Of a DNA stretch of 64,000 nucleotides, positions 42,633 to 49,378 are shown piece by piece. Each line of letters starts with the position of its first letter. Within the stretch, counting starts at the first letter, position 1. This DNA is from Streptomyces sp. f51 (GTDB lineage Bacteria; Actinomycetota; Actinomycetes; Streptomycetales; Streptomycetaceae), in contig NZ_CP149798.1 in assembly GCF_037940415.1 (NCBI RefSeq), positions 7,287,001 through 7,351,000 on the forward strand, given 5' to 3'. A program made the position numbers and the translations under genes. Under the pieces are notes generated by a model. It was not told the origin of the DNA. It did not search any database and was given only the letters and a program-made list of their open reading frames with translations.

Positions 42633-43835
42633 CTAGCAGATGGCGGGGCTTACAAGATCAGCGCCGGCCGGGTTGAGACCAGCCCGGACGAGCATCACAC
42701 GGGCGGAGTTCTTGTCCCTGGGGGACACGGCTCCGCACGCGGTGGACGTATACGTTCGTTCGGAGAGGGGCAGCGCGTGCTTGGCTCTCGCTCCGCACTG
42801 TGCGCAGTCCATGGTGGTGTGCGCGGGGTTGACCAGGTGAACGGTGCGCCCGTGTTTCCGGGCCATATGAAGGAGCGCGTTCTTGGTCGCGCTGATGGCG
42901 GCGTCGGCGGCCTTGCGGGCCAAGGTGGATCGGGCGAGGAACTTCGGGCTGAAGTCCTCGACGGCCAGCACGTCGTGGTCGCGGACCACTGCCTTGGCCC
43001 ACTTGCGGCCGGTGTCCTGACGCTGCCGGGCGATCTTCTTGGAGATCTTCGCCGCCGCAGTGCGGGCCTTGCGGTAGCCGCCGGTGTCAGGCTTGTTCAC
43101 TGGCGTCCGGCGGCGGGCCATCTGGCGCTGGTAGCGGGCCAAGCGCTGCGCGGCGCTTTTGCCATACTGAGCATGGGGCAGGTCGTGGGCGTCGGAGCTG
43201 GTGGTGGCGGTCTCCTTCACGCCCCAGTCGATGCCGATCGCACGTCCGGTGGTCGGCAGGGGCTCGGTCGTCGTCGCCACGACGAACGAGGCGTACCAGT
43301 GGCCGAGGCAGTCCTGGTACACGCGTACGGATGTCGGGTCGGTGGGCAGAACGCGGGACCAGACCACGGTCAGGGCGATGCCGCCGGCCAGATGCAACCG
43401 GCCCTCTTTGAGCCGGAAGCCGCGTCGCGTGTAACTCAGCGACACACGCGCCTCACGCTTGCGCTTGATCCGGGGCATCCCGGCCCGCTGCCGTACCGGC
43501 AACCCGGCCTTGACGTCCTTGAGGGCTTTCGCGCGGGACTTGGCGAAGTCCCGGATCATCTGCTGCTGCGGCACCGAACTGCCCTCGCGCAGCCACGCCA
43601 TCACACCCCGGGCCTCGGTCAACATCTTGTCGAGCTGCGCCGGGCCGCAGGTCACCTTCTCTGGGGCGTCCTTGTTCATGCCATGAACCTTGCGAGACAT
43701 GGCCACGCACTCGTTCCACACCCACCGGCAACGTGCCCACTCCGCATCCAGGCGGGCCAGCGCAGCCGACGACACGCGAAGGCGGTAGGTGTACCGGGCG
43801 GGCCCGGCTCTCTCCGCGCCACCCGGAGTCTCCAT
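42633..43835 (-). CDS. tnpB: TnpB (OrfB) RNA-guided nuclease-type transposon protein, zinc site incomplete
   Basis: A 400-residue TnpB. The RuvC residues are visible: Asp in AIGIDWGVK, Glu in AVEDFSPK and Asp in SPRDKNSARVML. The zinc knuckle has CAQC, but the second pair reads STACG, with Ser where relatives have Cys (TCTACG), so one zinc ligand is missing. TnpB proteins cut DNA guided by an RNA from the element end and favour element persistence. Start set at ATG 43835 (METPGG), 13 residues before the conserved YTYRLRVS; no good RBS. It reads opposite to the surrounding operon. Confidence 0.85.
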   Translation of the reverse strand: METPGGAERAGPARYTYRLRVSSAALARLDAEWARCRWVWNECVAMSRKVHGMNKDAPEKVTCGPAQLDKMLTEARGVMAWLREGSSVPQQQMIRDFAKSRAKALKDVKAGLPVRQRAGMPRIKRKREARVSLSYTRRGFRLKEGRLHLAGGIALTVVWSRVLPTDPTSVRVYQDCLGHWYASFVVATTTEPLPTTGRAIGIDWGVKETATTSSDAHDLPHAQYGKSAAQRLARYQRQMARRRTPVNKPDTGGYRKARTAAAKISKKIARQRQDTGRKWAKAVVRDHDVLAVEDFSPKFLARSTLARKAADAAISATKNALLHMARKHGRTVHLVNPAHTTMDCAQCGARAKHALPLSERTYTSTACGAVSPRDKNSARVMLVRAGLNPAGADLVSPAIC

Positions 43836-44101
43836 GGCGTCATGCTGCCACCAGACCAACACGGTGGGGCACGAATCGTGAAGAAGCTGGCACCAGTCTC
43901 CGCACGTCCACCGGATCTCACGTCGGATTTCCGGCAGGGACGAGAGCCAACCGGCGGTCGCTCGGCTCTGGGATCTTCCACTACGTCGAGGGCGGAAATC
44001 GCATCACCGCGGAGGGGTCCGAATCGTCTTGCTCACGACTCAACTTACTCGGACCTGACCCGCAGGGATCCGATTCTCCCCACAAGCGGGAGGCACGCCC
44101 A

Positions 44102-44121
44102 CCCCGGCCTGACGGCCGGGG
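44102..44121. promoter_or_regulatory. Perfect hairpin just upstream of the PuuD-type gene
   Basis: CCCCGGCC-TGAC-GGCCGGGG, an 8-bp stem with a 4-base loop, ends 8 bases before the GGAGGA RBS of the gene at 44143. It could be an end structure of the TnpB element or a leader hairpin that limits translation. Confidence 0.5.
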
Positions 44122-44142
44122 CAACTTCGGAGGACATCGTTC

Positions 44143-44850
44143 ATGCGCCCCTTGATCGCCGTTCCGGCCCGCTTCTCCGCGACCACCTCCGCGCTGCGGT
44201 ACGCCGCCGAGGTCAACGCCCGTGCCCTGATCGAGGCGGTGTGGCGGGCGGGCGGTGAACCGGCGACGATCCACCCGGCCGACCCCGCCGTCACGGACGT
44301 CGCCGGACGCCTCGCCCGCTTCGACGGCGTCCTGCTTCCCGGTGGCGGCGACCTCGCCCCCCACCGCTACGGCGCCGCCGACGCGCACGACAGCGTCTAC
44401 GACGTCGACGACCTCCAGGACGCCTTCGACCTCGAAGTCGCCCGTCGGAGCCTGGACTTGGGCCTCCCGCTGCTGGCCGTGTGCCGGGGTCTCCAGGTGG
44501 TGAACGTCGCCCTCGGGGGCACCCTGGAGCAGGACATGGGCGGCCCCGAGCGCGAACACCGGCACATCGTGCACCCGGTGGCCGTCGAACCCGGAACACT
44601 GCTGGAACAGGCCACCGGCGCCCAGAAGGTGGAGGCGTCCTGCTACCACCACCAGCGGGTCGAGCGCCTCGGCACGGGCCTGAGGGTCACCGCGCGCGCG
44701 GCTGACGGAACGGTGGAGGGTATCGAACTCCGTTCCGCGGAAGGGTGGTTCACGGCGGTGCAGTGGCACCCGGAGGACACGGCACACGAGGATCCGGTTC
44801 AGCGGGCGCTGTTCGAGGCGCTGGTCGATGCGGCTCGGGGCGGGCGCTGA
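44143..44850 (+). CDS. Gamma-glutamyl-gamma-aminobutyrate hydrolase family protein (PuuD-like, peptidase C26)
   Basis: A 235-residue class I GATase-like hydrolase with LLPGGGDLAPHRYG, nucleophile Cys114 in LAVCRGLQVVNVALGGTL, and His209/Glu211 in QWHPED. It removes the gamma-glutamyl group from the oxidised acid in Puu-type pathways, regenerating glutamate. This pairs logically with the GS-like ligase at 30600-31955. ATG 44143 follows GGAGGA. Its expected promoter is that of the aldehyde dehydrogenase upstream, now separated from it by the TnpB element. Confidence 0.88.
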   Translation: MRPLIAVPARFSATTSALRYAAEVNARALIEAVWRAGGEPATIHPADPAVTDVAGRLARFDGVLLPGGGDLAPHRYGAADAHDSVYDVDDLQDAFDLEVARRSLDLGLPLLAVCRGLQVVNVALGGTLEQDMGGPEREHRHIVHPVAVEPGTLLEQATGAQKVEASCYHHQRVERLGTGLRVTARAADGTVEGIELRSAEGWFTAVQWHPEDTAHEDPVQRALFEALVDAARGGR

Positions 44851-44871
44851 CGGCTGTCAGTTCTTGGGTCA

Positions 44872-44983
44872 CCGGTCTTGGGCCGCCGGTCTTGGGCCGC
44901 CGGTCTTGGGCCGTCGGCGACCGCTGACGCCTCGCCTCGGCCGAGGCCTCTCCGTCTCAGCGGCCGAGGCATCTCCGTCTCAG
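44872..44983. repeat. Two tandem repeats: 14-bp x3 and 23-bp x2
   Basis: CCGGTCTTGGGCCG is repeated three times without gaps (44872-44913). A 23-bp unit beginning CGGCCGAGGCCTCTCCGTCT is repeated twice (44938-44983) with one difference; its second copy reaches the stop codon of the MarR gene. Both lie between convergent genes. Confidence 0.8.
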
Positions 44984-45552
44984 CCCTTGGCCCGTCGGCC
45001 GCTGCGGCGGCGGGCCGGCTCCGCGCCGTCGAGGAGGGTGAGCCGGCGTTCCTCGCCCTCCTCCTCGACCTGGCGTACGACCTGCCGCAGTCCCTCCGCG
45101 ACACCTTGGCACTCCTCGTCGCTGAGCCGCGAGGCGACGAACGCCTCCTCCTCGTTGAACCGCGGGAACAAGCGCTCCATCAACGCCTCGCCCTCGTCGG
45201 TGAGGCTGAGCAGCTTCAGCCGGCCGTCGGACGGGTGGCAGGCCCGTGTCATCAGCCCGCGTCCCTCCAGGGTCCGCGACACACCGGTGAGCGTGCCCTT
45301 GGAGATCCCGGCCTCCTCCGCCACGTGCCGGGTCTCGGTCTCGCCCCAGACCCAGACCACCCAGAGCACGACGAAGGACGTCCAGGTCAGATCCGCGTCG
45401 CGCAGCACCGAGTTCTCCAGGTGCTGGCGCACGGCGGAAGCGGCACGGTAGATGTTCGCGACCACCGCCATCTGCTCGCGGTGTATCGGGATGCCGCCCA
45501 GCTTCGCAGCTGCCAGCTTCTCCGCTTCGGTGATCGACCGCTGGCCGGGCAC
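44980..45552 (-). CDS. MarR-family regulator, candidate repressor of the catabolic island
   Basis: A 190-residue MarR-type protein with a helical N-terminus and the recognition segment TRHVAEEAGISKGTLTGVSRTLEGRGL followed by the wing HPSDGRLKLLSLTDEG. GTG 45552 is chosen because AAGGGAG lies seven bases upstream; an in-frame TTG exists at 45582. The island palindrome lies just upstream over its own -10, which suggests autorepression and makes it the best candidate for the owner of that operator. The C-terminus is Arg/Lys-rich. Confidence 0.85.
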   Translation of the reverse strand: MPGQRSITEAEKLAAAKLGGIPIHREQMAVVANIYRAASAVRQHLENSVLRDADLTWTSFVVLWVVWVWGETETRHVAEEAGISKGTLTGVSRTLEGRGLMTRACHPSDGRLKLLSLTDEGEALMERLFPRFNEEEAFVASRLSDEECQGVAEGLRQVVRQVEEEGEERRLTLLDGAEPARRRSGRRAKG

Positions 45553-45569
45553 AGGCACGCTCCCTTGAT

Positions 45570-45588
45570 CGTTCGGACCCAAATTGTA
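45570..45588 (-). promoter_or_regulatory. Operator E and -10 of the MarR gene
   Basis: On the minus strand TACAAT (45588-45583) is a good -10, overlapped by ATTTG-GGTC-CGAAC (45584-45571), the island palindrome. The -35 is not recognisable at 17 or 18 bases. The same -10/palindrome geometry occurs at operators A and D. Confidence 0.75.
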
Positions 45589-45737
45589 CGGGACGCGTGC
45601 CGGACCGGGCCGACCGATCGTCTCCGCGGGAGGGTTCCGTCGCGGATTCCTTTCGGAGCGATGTAGAGAGCGGCTCGACGGCTCCGTTCACCGGGGGAGT
45701 GCGCCACACTGGGCGCGCCGACGATCAAGGAGTTCAG

Positions 45738-46139
45738 GTGCCGAAGTTCCTGCTGATGGTGAACCATGACGGCGGAGAGTTCGAGCAGCCCATGGACGAG
45801 TGGGCCCCCGCGGACATCACGGCCCACTTCGACTACTACGCGGCGCTCACCGAGGAACTGGTCGCGAGCGGTGAGATGGTGCAGTTCACGGGGCTGGCCG
45901 ACCCGCGTCTCGCCAGGATCGTGCGCTCGGACGGAGCCTCGGCGCCGGTGGTCACCGACGGGCCGTTCCCGGAGTCCAAGGAGGTGCTGGCCGGGTTCAA
46001 CGTCGTCGACGTGGAGTCCGAGGCCCGCGCCCTGGAGATCGCGGCCCGGATATCGGCCGTGCCAGGACCCGGCGGGGTGCCGACGCGGCAGCCGGTCGAG
46101 GTGCGCCGGGTGATGGACGCCGTCGCGTTCGACCTGTGA
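45738..46139 (+). CDS. DGPF/YCII-related protein linked to ECF42 sigma
   Basis: A 133-residue YCII-fold protein. The hallmark DGPF occurs in VVTDGPFPESKEVLAGF, and the N-terminus is PKFLLMVNHD. In actinobacteria such DGPF proteins are encoded with ECF42 sigma factors and are thought to act with them, though how is unclear. GTG 45738 follows AAGGAG. Its stop overlaps the sigma start as GTGA, so the two are translationally coupled. Confidence 0.88.
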   Translation: MPKFLLMVNHDGGEFEQPMDEWAPADITAHFDYYAALTEELVASGEMVQFTGLADPRLARIVRSDGASAPVVTDGPFPESKEVLAGFNVVDVESEARALEIAARISAVPGPGGVPTRQPVEVRRVMDAVAFDL

Positions 46140-47386
46140 CCGACGGCCCGGGTGTCGAGGACCTGCTGCGCTCCCTGGCGCCGCGGGTCCTCGGCGTGCT
46201 CGTACGACGGCAGGGAGACTTCGACGCGTGCGAGGACGCCGTCCAGGAAGCCCTGATCGCCGCCGCCCGGCACTGGCCCGTCCACGGGATCCCGGAGAAT
46301 CCGCGCGGCTGGCTGCTGAGGACCGCGACGCGTCGCCGCGCCGACCAGGTGCGCAGCGAGACGGCGCGACGGCTCCGGGAGGAACGCGTGGCGAGGGAGC
46401 CGGCTCCGGCCGCGGGCCCGGTCGGCGACGACACTCTGGCGCTGCTGTTCATGTGCTGCCATCCCGCGCTCACGCCGGCCTCGGCGATCGCCCTGACCCT
46501 GCGGGCCGTCGGTGGTCTGACGACCGCCGAGATCGCGGCCGCCTACCTCGTGCCCGAGGCGACGATGGCACAGCGCATCAGCCGGGCCAAGCAGCGCCTG
46601 AAGGCGTCGGCGGCGGTGTTCGAGGTGCCGCCGCCGGGTGCGCGGGACTGGCCCGCGCGGCTTCGGTCCGTCCTGCATGTGCTGTACCTGGTGTTCAACG
46701 AGGGCTACGCCGTCACCGCCGGGCCGGTGCTGCATCGTGCCGACCTGTCGGGCGAGGCCGTCCGGCTGACCCGGCAACTGCACCGGGCCCTGCCGGACGA
46801 TGGCGAGGTGGCCGGGCTGCTGGCGTTGATGCTGCTGACCGACGCTCGCCGGCCGGCGCGTACCGGTCCGCACGGCGAGCTGATCCCCCTGGCGGAGCAG
46901 GACCGTGCGCGCTGGGACCGCCGGCTGATCCAGGAGGGCACCGCGCTGCTCATCGGCACCTTCGCCCGCAACGAGCGCCCTGGACCGTATCGGTTGCAGG
47001 CTGCCGTCGCGGCCGTTCACGACTCCGCCGCCCGCGCCGAGGACACCGACTGGCCGCAGATCCACGGTCTGTACGAGCTGCTGGAACGGGTCTCGGGCAG
47101 CCCGCTGGCGACCCTCAATCGCGCGGTCGCGCTCGCGATGACCGACGGCCCCGCCCCCGCTCTGGAGTTGCTCGACCGGCTCGACGCGGATGACCGCGGC
47201 CCGCTCGCGGGTCATCACCGGCTGCACGCGGTGCGCGCCCATCTGCTGGAGATGGCCGGTGAACCGATCCGGGCCGTGCGCCACTACCGTCTGGCGGCCG
47301 CCCTCACCGCCAGCACACCCGAGCAGCGCTATCTCACGACCAAGGCGGCTCACCTGCACAGCGTTTCGCACGAACCCGCCGACTGA
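46136..47386 (+). CDS. ECF42-type RNA polymerase sigma factor with long C-terminal extension
   Basis: A 416-residue sigma factor. Region 2 is ACEDAVQEALIAAARHWPVHGIPENPRGWLL-like and region 4 is LTTAEIAAAYLVPEATMAQRISRAKQRL. The roughly 230-residue C-terminal domain (VFNEGYAVTAG, RLLIxEGTAL-like helix, HDSAARAEDTDWPQIHGLYELL, LNRAVALAM, HRLHAVRAHLLEMAGEP) is the TPR-like extension typical of ECF42. No anti-sigma gene is present, as expected for this group. Start GTG 46136 overlaps the DGPF stop. Confidence 0.9.
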   Translation: MTDGPGVEDLLRSLAPRVLGVLVRRQGDFDACEDAVQEALIAAARHWPVHGIPENPRGWLLRTATRRRADQVRSETARRLREERVAREPAPAAGPVGDDTLALLFMCCHPALTPASAIALTLRAVGGLTTAEIAAAYLVPEATMAQRISRAKQRLKASAAVFEVPPPGARDWPARLRSVLHVLYLVFNEGYAVTAGPVLHRADLSGEAVRLTRQLHRALPDDGEVAGLLALMLLTDARRPARTGPHGELIPLAEQDRARWDRRLIQEGTALLIGTFARNERPGPYRLQAAVAAVHDSAARAEDTDWPQIHGLYELLERVSGSPLATLNRAVALAMTDGPAPALELLDRLDADDRGPLAGHHRLHAVRAHLLEMAGEPIRAVRHYRLAAALTASTPEQRYLTTKAAHLHSVSHEPAD

Positions 47387-47476
47387 CCGACCACCTTCGA
47401 CGTCTTCCGGTCGCGAACTCGTACGCTGCACGAGCACGTTCACGATCTCGACCATCGACAGACCAAGGAACGCGAC

Positions 47477-48397
47477 ATGCCCACGTGGTCCCGCACGCTG
47501 CGCGAGGCCGGCGTCACCGAGCCCGACCTGTGCGCCGCGTACGGCCAACAGCGCAGGTTCGTACGGCGCTTCAGGGCCGCGGAGTACCTGACCGTCCGGC
47601 TCCTGCTGCCGGCTCGTCTGCACCCGTCGGTCGTCGCCGCGGTCGCGTTCATGCACGAGACGGACGAGCGCGTCGACACCGGCACGCGCGAGGCGCGCGG
47701 GGCGGCCCTGGAGTCGTGGGCGTCCGCCACCCGTGCGGTGCTCGACGGCGCGACCGCCCCCGACGCGACGCTCAGGGCGCTCGCGGACACGGCCAAGCGA
47801 CACCCCCAACTGCCGGGGTACGTCGAGGCGTTCCTGCGCGGGGCGCGGCACGAGGTCGACTACACGGGCTTCGACACCGAGGAGGGGCTTCAGTCCTACG
47901 TCGACGGATACTCGCTGCCCGCCTTCATGCTCCTGACCTGTCTGCTGGAGCGAGAGGAGTCCGCGGACGACGAGGTGTTCGTGCGGTGCTGCCGTGACCT
48001 CATCGAAGCGATGCAGCGGATCGACTTCCTCGACGACCTCGCCGAGGACGCGGTGCAGGGGCGCGTGGGCATCCCGGGCAAGGATCTGGAGCGCCACGGC
48101 CTGTCCGTCGAGGCTCTGCGGAGTCCCACGGACGCGGTGCGTGGGCGACTGGGTCAACTGGTCGCGGAACAGGTCGAAATGACGCGCCCGCCGCTGTCGG
48201 CGAGCGAGCGACTCGTGGACCTGGCAGCTCCGGGGACGCGCCCCTTCGTCATCGCCCTGCTGGAGGTGCAGGAGCTCCGGCTTCGCGCGATCGGACGCAA
48301 GGGCGGCGGTCTGGTCGACGGCGCCGCGCGCCCGTCCGTACCGGCGCTGCTCGGTGTGCTGGCACGTCAGTACCGCGCGGCGCGACGGATCCGGTAG
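47477..48397 (+). CDS. Squalene/phytoene synthase-like protein
   Basis: A 306-residue all-helical protein of the trans-isoprenyl diphosphate head-to-head synthase superfamily. First Asp motif D63-E-R-V-D67 (DxxxD) in MHETDERVDTG and second D187-x3-D191-x3-GR in DFLDDLAEDAVQGR. Both match squalene/phytoene synthases, so condensation of two prenyl diphosphates is possible. No other isoprenoid gene is nearby. RBS AAGGAA precedes ATG 47477. It follows the ECF42 gene by 90 bases and might be in its regulon. Confidence 0.8.
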   Translation: MPTWSRTLREAGVTEPDLCAAYGQQRRFVRRFRAAEYLTVRLLLPARLHPSVVAAVAFMHETDERVDTGTREARGAALESWASATRAVLDGATAPDATLRALADTAKRHPQLPGYVEAFLRGARHEVDYTGFDTEEGLQSYVDGYSLPAFMLLTCLLEREESADDEVFVRCCRDLIEAMQRIDFLDDLAEDAVQGRVGIPGKDLERHGLSVEALRSPTDAVRGRLGQLVAEQVEMTRPPLSASERLVDLAAPGTRPFVIALLEVQELRLRAIGRKGGGLVDGAARPSVPALLGVLARQYRAARRIR

Positions 48398-48417
48398 ACC
48401 TCGCGCGGAGGGCGTTG

Positions 48418-48792
48418 TCAGCCCCCTGCGGCCGCCTGCCCGATCGGCCGCAGCGGGCATCCGGTGCCGATGCGCGTGACCAAATCCGTTCGCAGAGTGG
48501 CCAGTTCGGCGATGCGGGTCTCCACGATCCGGAGCTTCTCCTCGAAGAGCGCGGAGAGTGCCTCCGCACTGTCCGGTGCCTCGCGCAAGGTCTCGCCGGT
48601 CCGCGCGATCTCCGCCAGGGTGAATCCGAGTGCCTGCGCGGTACGGACGTAGGCGAGCCAGGCGACGGTCTCGGGCGGGAAGTCGCGATACCCGTTGGCT
48701 AGACGCCGACCCGTGACGAGGCCGACCTTCTCGTAGAACCGGATCGTGTCCCTGCTCATACCTGTCTGCGCGGCAAGCTCACCGATACGCAT
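48418..48792 (-). CDS. MerR-family regulator
   Basis: A 124-residue MerR protein starting MRIGELAAQTGMSRDTIRFYEKVGLV, with the wing RRLANGYRDF and a dimerisation coiled coil (ALSALFEEKLRIVETRIAEL). A single Cys near the C-terminus (GTGCPLRP) could bind metal or sense redox, but the usual metal-binding Cys pairs are absent. It is divergent from a membrane protein whose promoter has the long spacer typical of MerR targets. ATG 48792 is chosen by family alignment. Confidence 0.88.
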   Translation of the reverse strand: MRIGELAAQTGMSRDTIRFYEKVGLVTGRRLANGYRDFPPETVAWLAYVRTAQALGFTLAEIARTGETLREAPDSAEALSALFEEKLRIVETRIAELATLRTDLVTRIGTGCPLRPIGQAAAGG

Positions 48793-48814
48793 GCCCCTCC
48801 AACGGATAGCGGGC

Positions 48815-48846
48815 TTGACCTTGGAGCGTAGTCCACTGTTTAGCGT
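48815..48846 (+). promoter_or_regulatory. MerR-type promoter with 20-base spacer
   Basis: TTGACC (48815-48820) and TAGCGT (48841-48846) are separated by 20 bases, longer than the optimal 17. The spacer has an imperfect inverted repeat (TTGGA ... TCCAC). MerR activators correct such spacing by twisting DNA. It drives the membrane protein at 48884. Confidence 0.65.
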
Positions 48847-48883
48847 GAGGCGTCCTTGCAACGAGACCAGCGGGAGTCCTGTC

Positions 48884-49378
48884 GTGAGCCGCCTTCGAGC
48901 ACCCGAGTGCCCCACCTACCTTCGTGTCGTCCGGGCGAGCGCTTGGTACGACCTGGCCGTCACGGCCGGATTCGCAACGCCATGGACCTACGCCCTGCTC
49001 CACGACGCCCTGTCGTCGGCCGGCACCGCGCTCGGCCTCGGCGCCCTGCCCGAACTCGACGCATGGCAGGTCCTGTTCGCCAACCTCATGGGCTCGGTGG
49101 TGGTGGTATGGGCGGCTCTGCGCATCGTCAGACCGCTGCCGGAGTACGGCCTGTTCGACGGCGTGGCGCGCGCCCTGTTCGCGACGTGGCAGCTCTACGC
49201 ACTCGCCCACGGAGTGTCACAGCTCGTGTGGCTCTTCTTCGCCGTGGAGCTGACATTCGGCGTCCTCCAACTCGCACCGTGGAGGTGGACCCGAGACGCG
49301 GCCTTCGAAGGCGACGAGACATCCCGACCGACGGTGCCGGCGGCCGAGATCGCCGATCCGACTACCGGACTTCCGTAG
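48884..49378 (+). CDS. Small integral membrane protein, likely MerR target
   Basis: A 164-residue protein with about four membrane helices (WYDLAVTAGFATPWTYALLH, VLFANLMGSVVVVWAALRIV, ALFATWQLYALAHGVSQLVW). I do not recognise a defined family. GTG 48884 follows GGGAG. It is divergent from the MerR gene and overlaps the DUF4839 gene tail to tail by 17 bases. Confidence 0.65.
   Translation: MSRLRAPECPTYLRVVRASAWYDLAVTAGFATPWTYALLHDALSSAGTALGLGALPELDAWQVLFANLMGSVVVVWAALRIVRPLPEYGLFDGVARALFATWQLYALAHGVSQLVWLFFAVELTFGVLQLAPWRWTRDAAFEGDETSRPTVPAAEIADPTTGLP

Larger units (their letters stand above)
42587..44121 (-). mobile_element. IS200/IS605-type (IS1341-like) TnpB element, boundaries approximate
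   Basis: A stand-alone TnpB gene without TnpA lies between the aldehyde dehydrogenase stop (42582) and the PuuD start (44143). Hairpins at both sides (42587-42608 and 44102-44121) may mark the ends, but the true ends cannot be fixed from one sequence because these elements leave no target duplication. The 267-base stretch 43836-44102 upstream of TnpB is probably its left part and contains no gene. Confidence 0.55.

Noticed and set aside
45570..45585. Operator E as regulator of the DGPF-ECF42 operon
   Set aside because: It is over 150 bases from that operon and sits exactly at the -10 of the MarR gene on the other strand.
45836..48460. 870-codon minus-strand frame across DGPF, ECF42 and prenyl-synthase genes
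   Set aside because: Antisense shadow of three well-supported genes with their own RBSs and stop-start overlaps.
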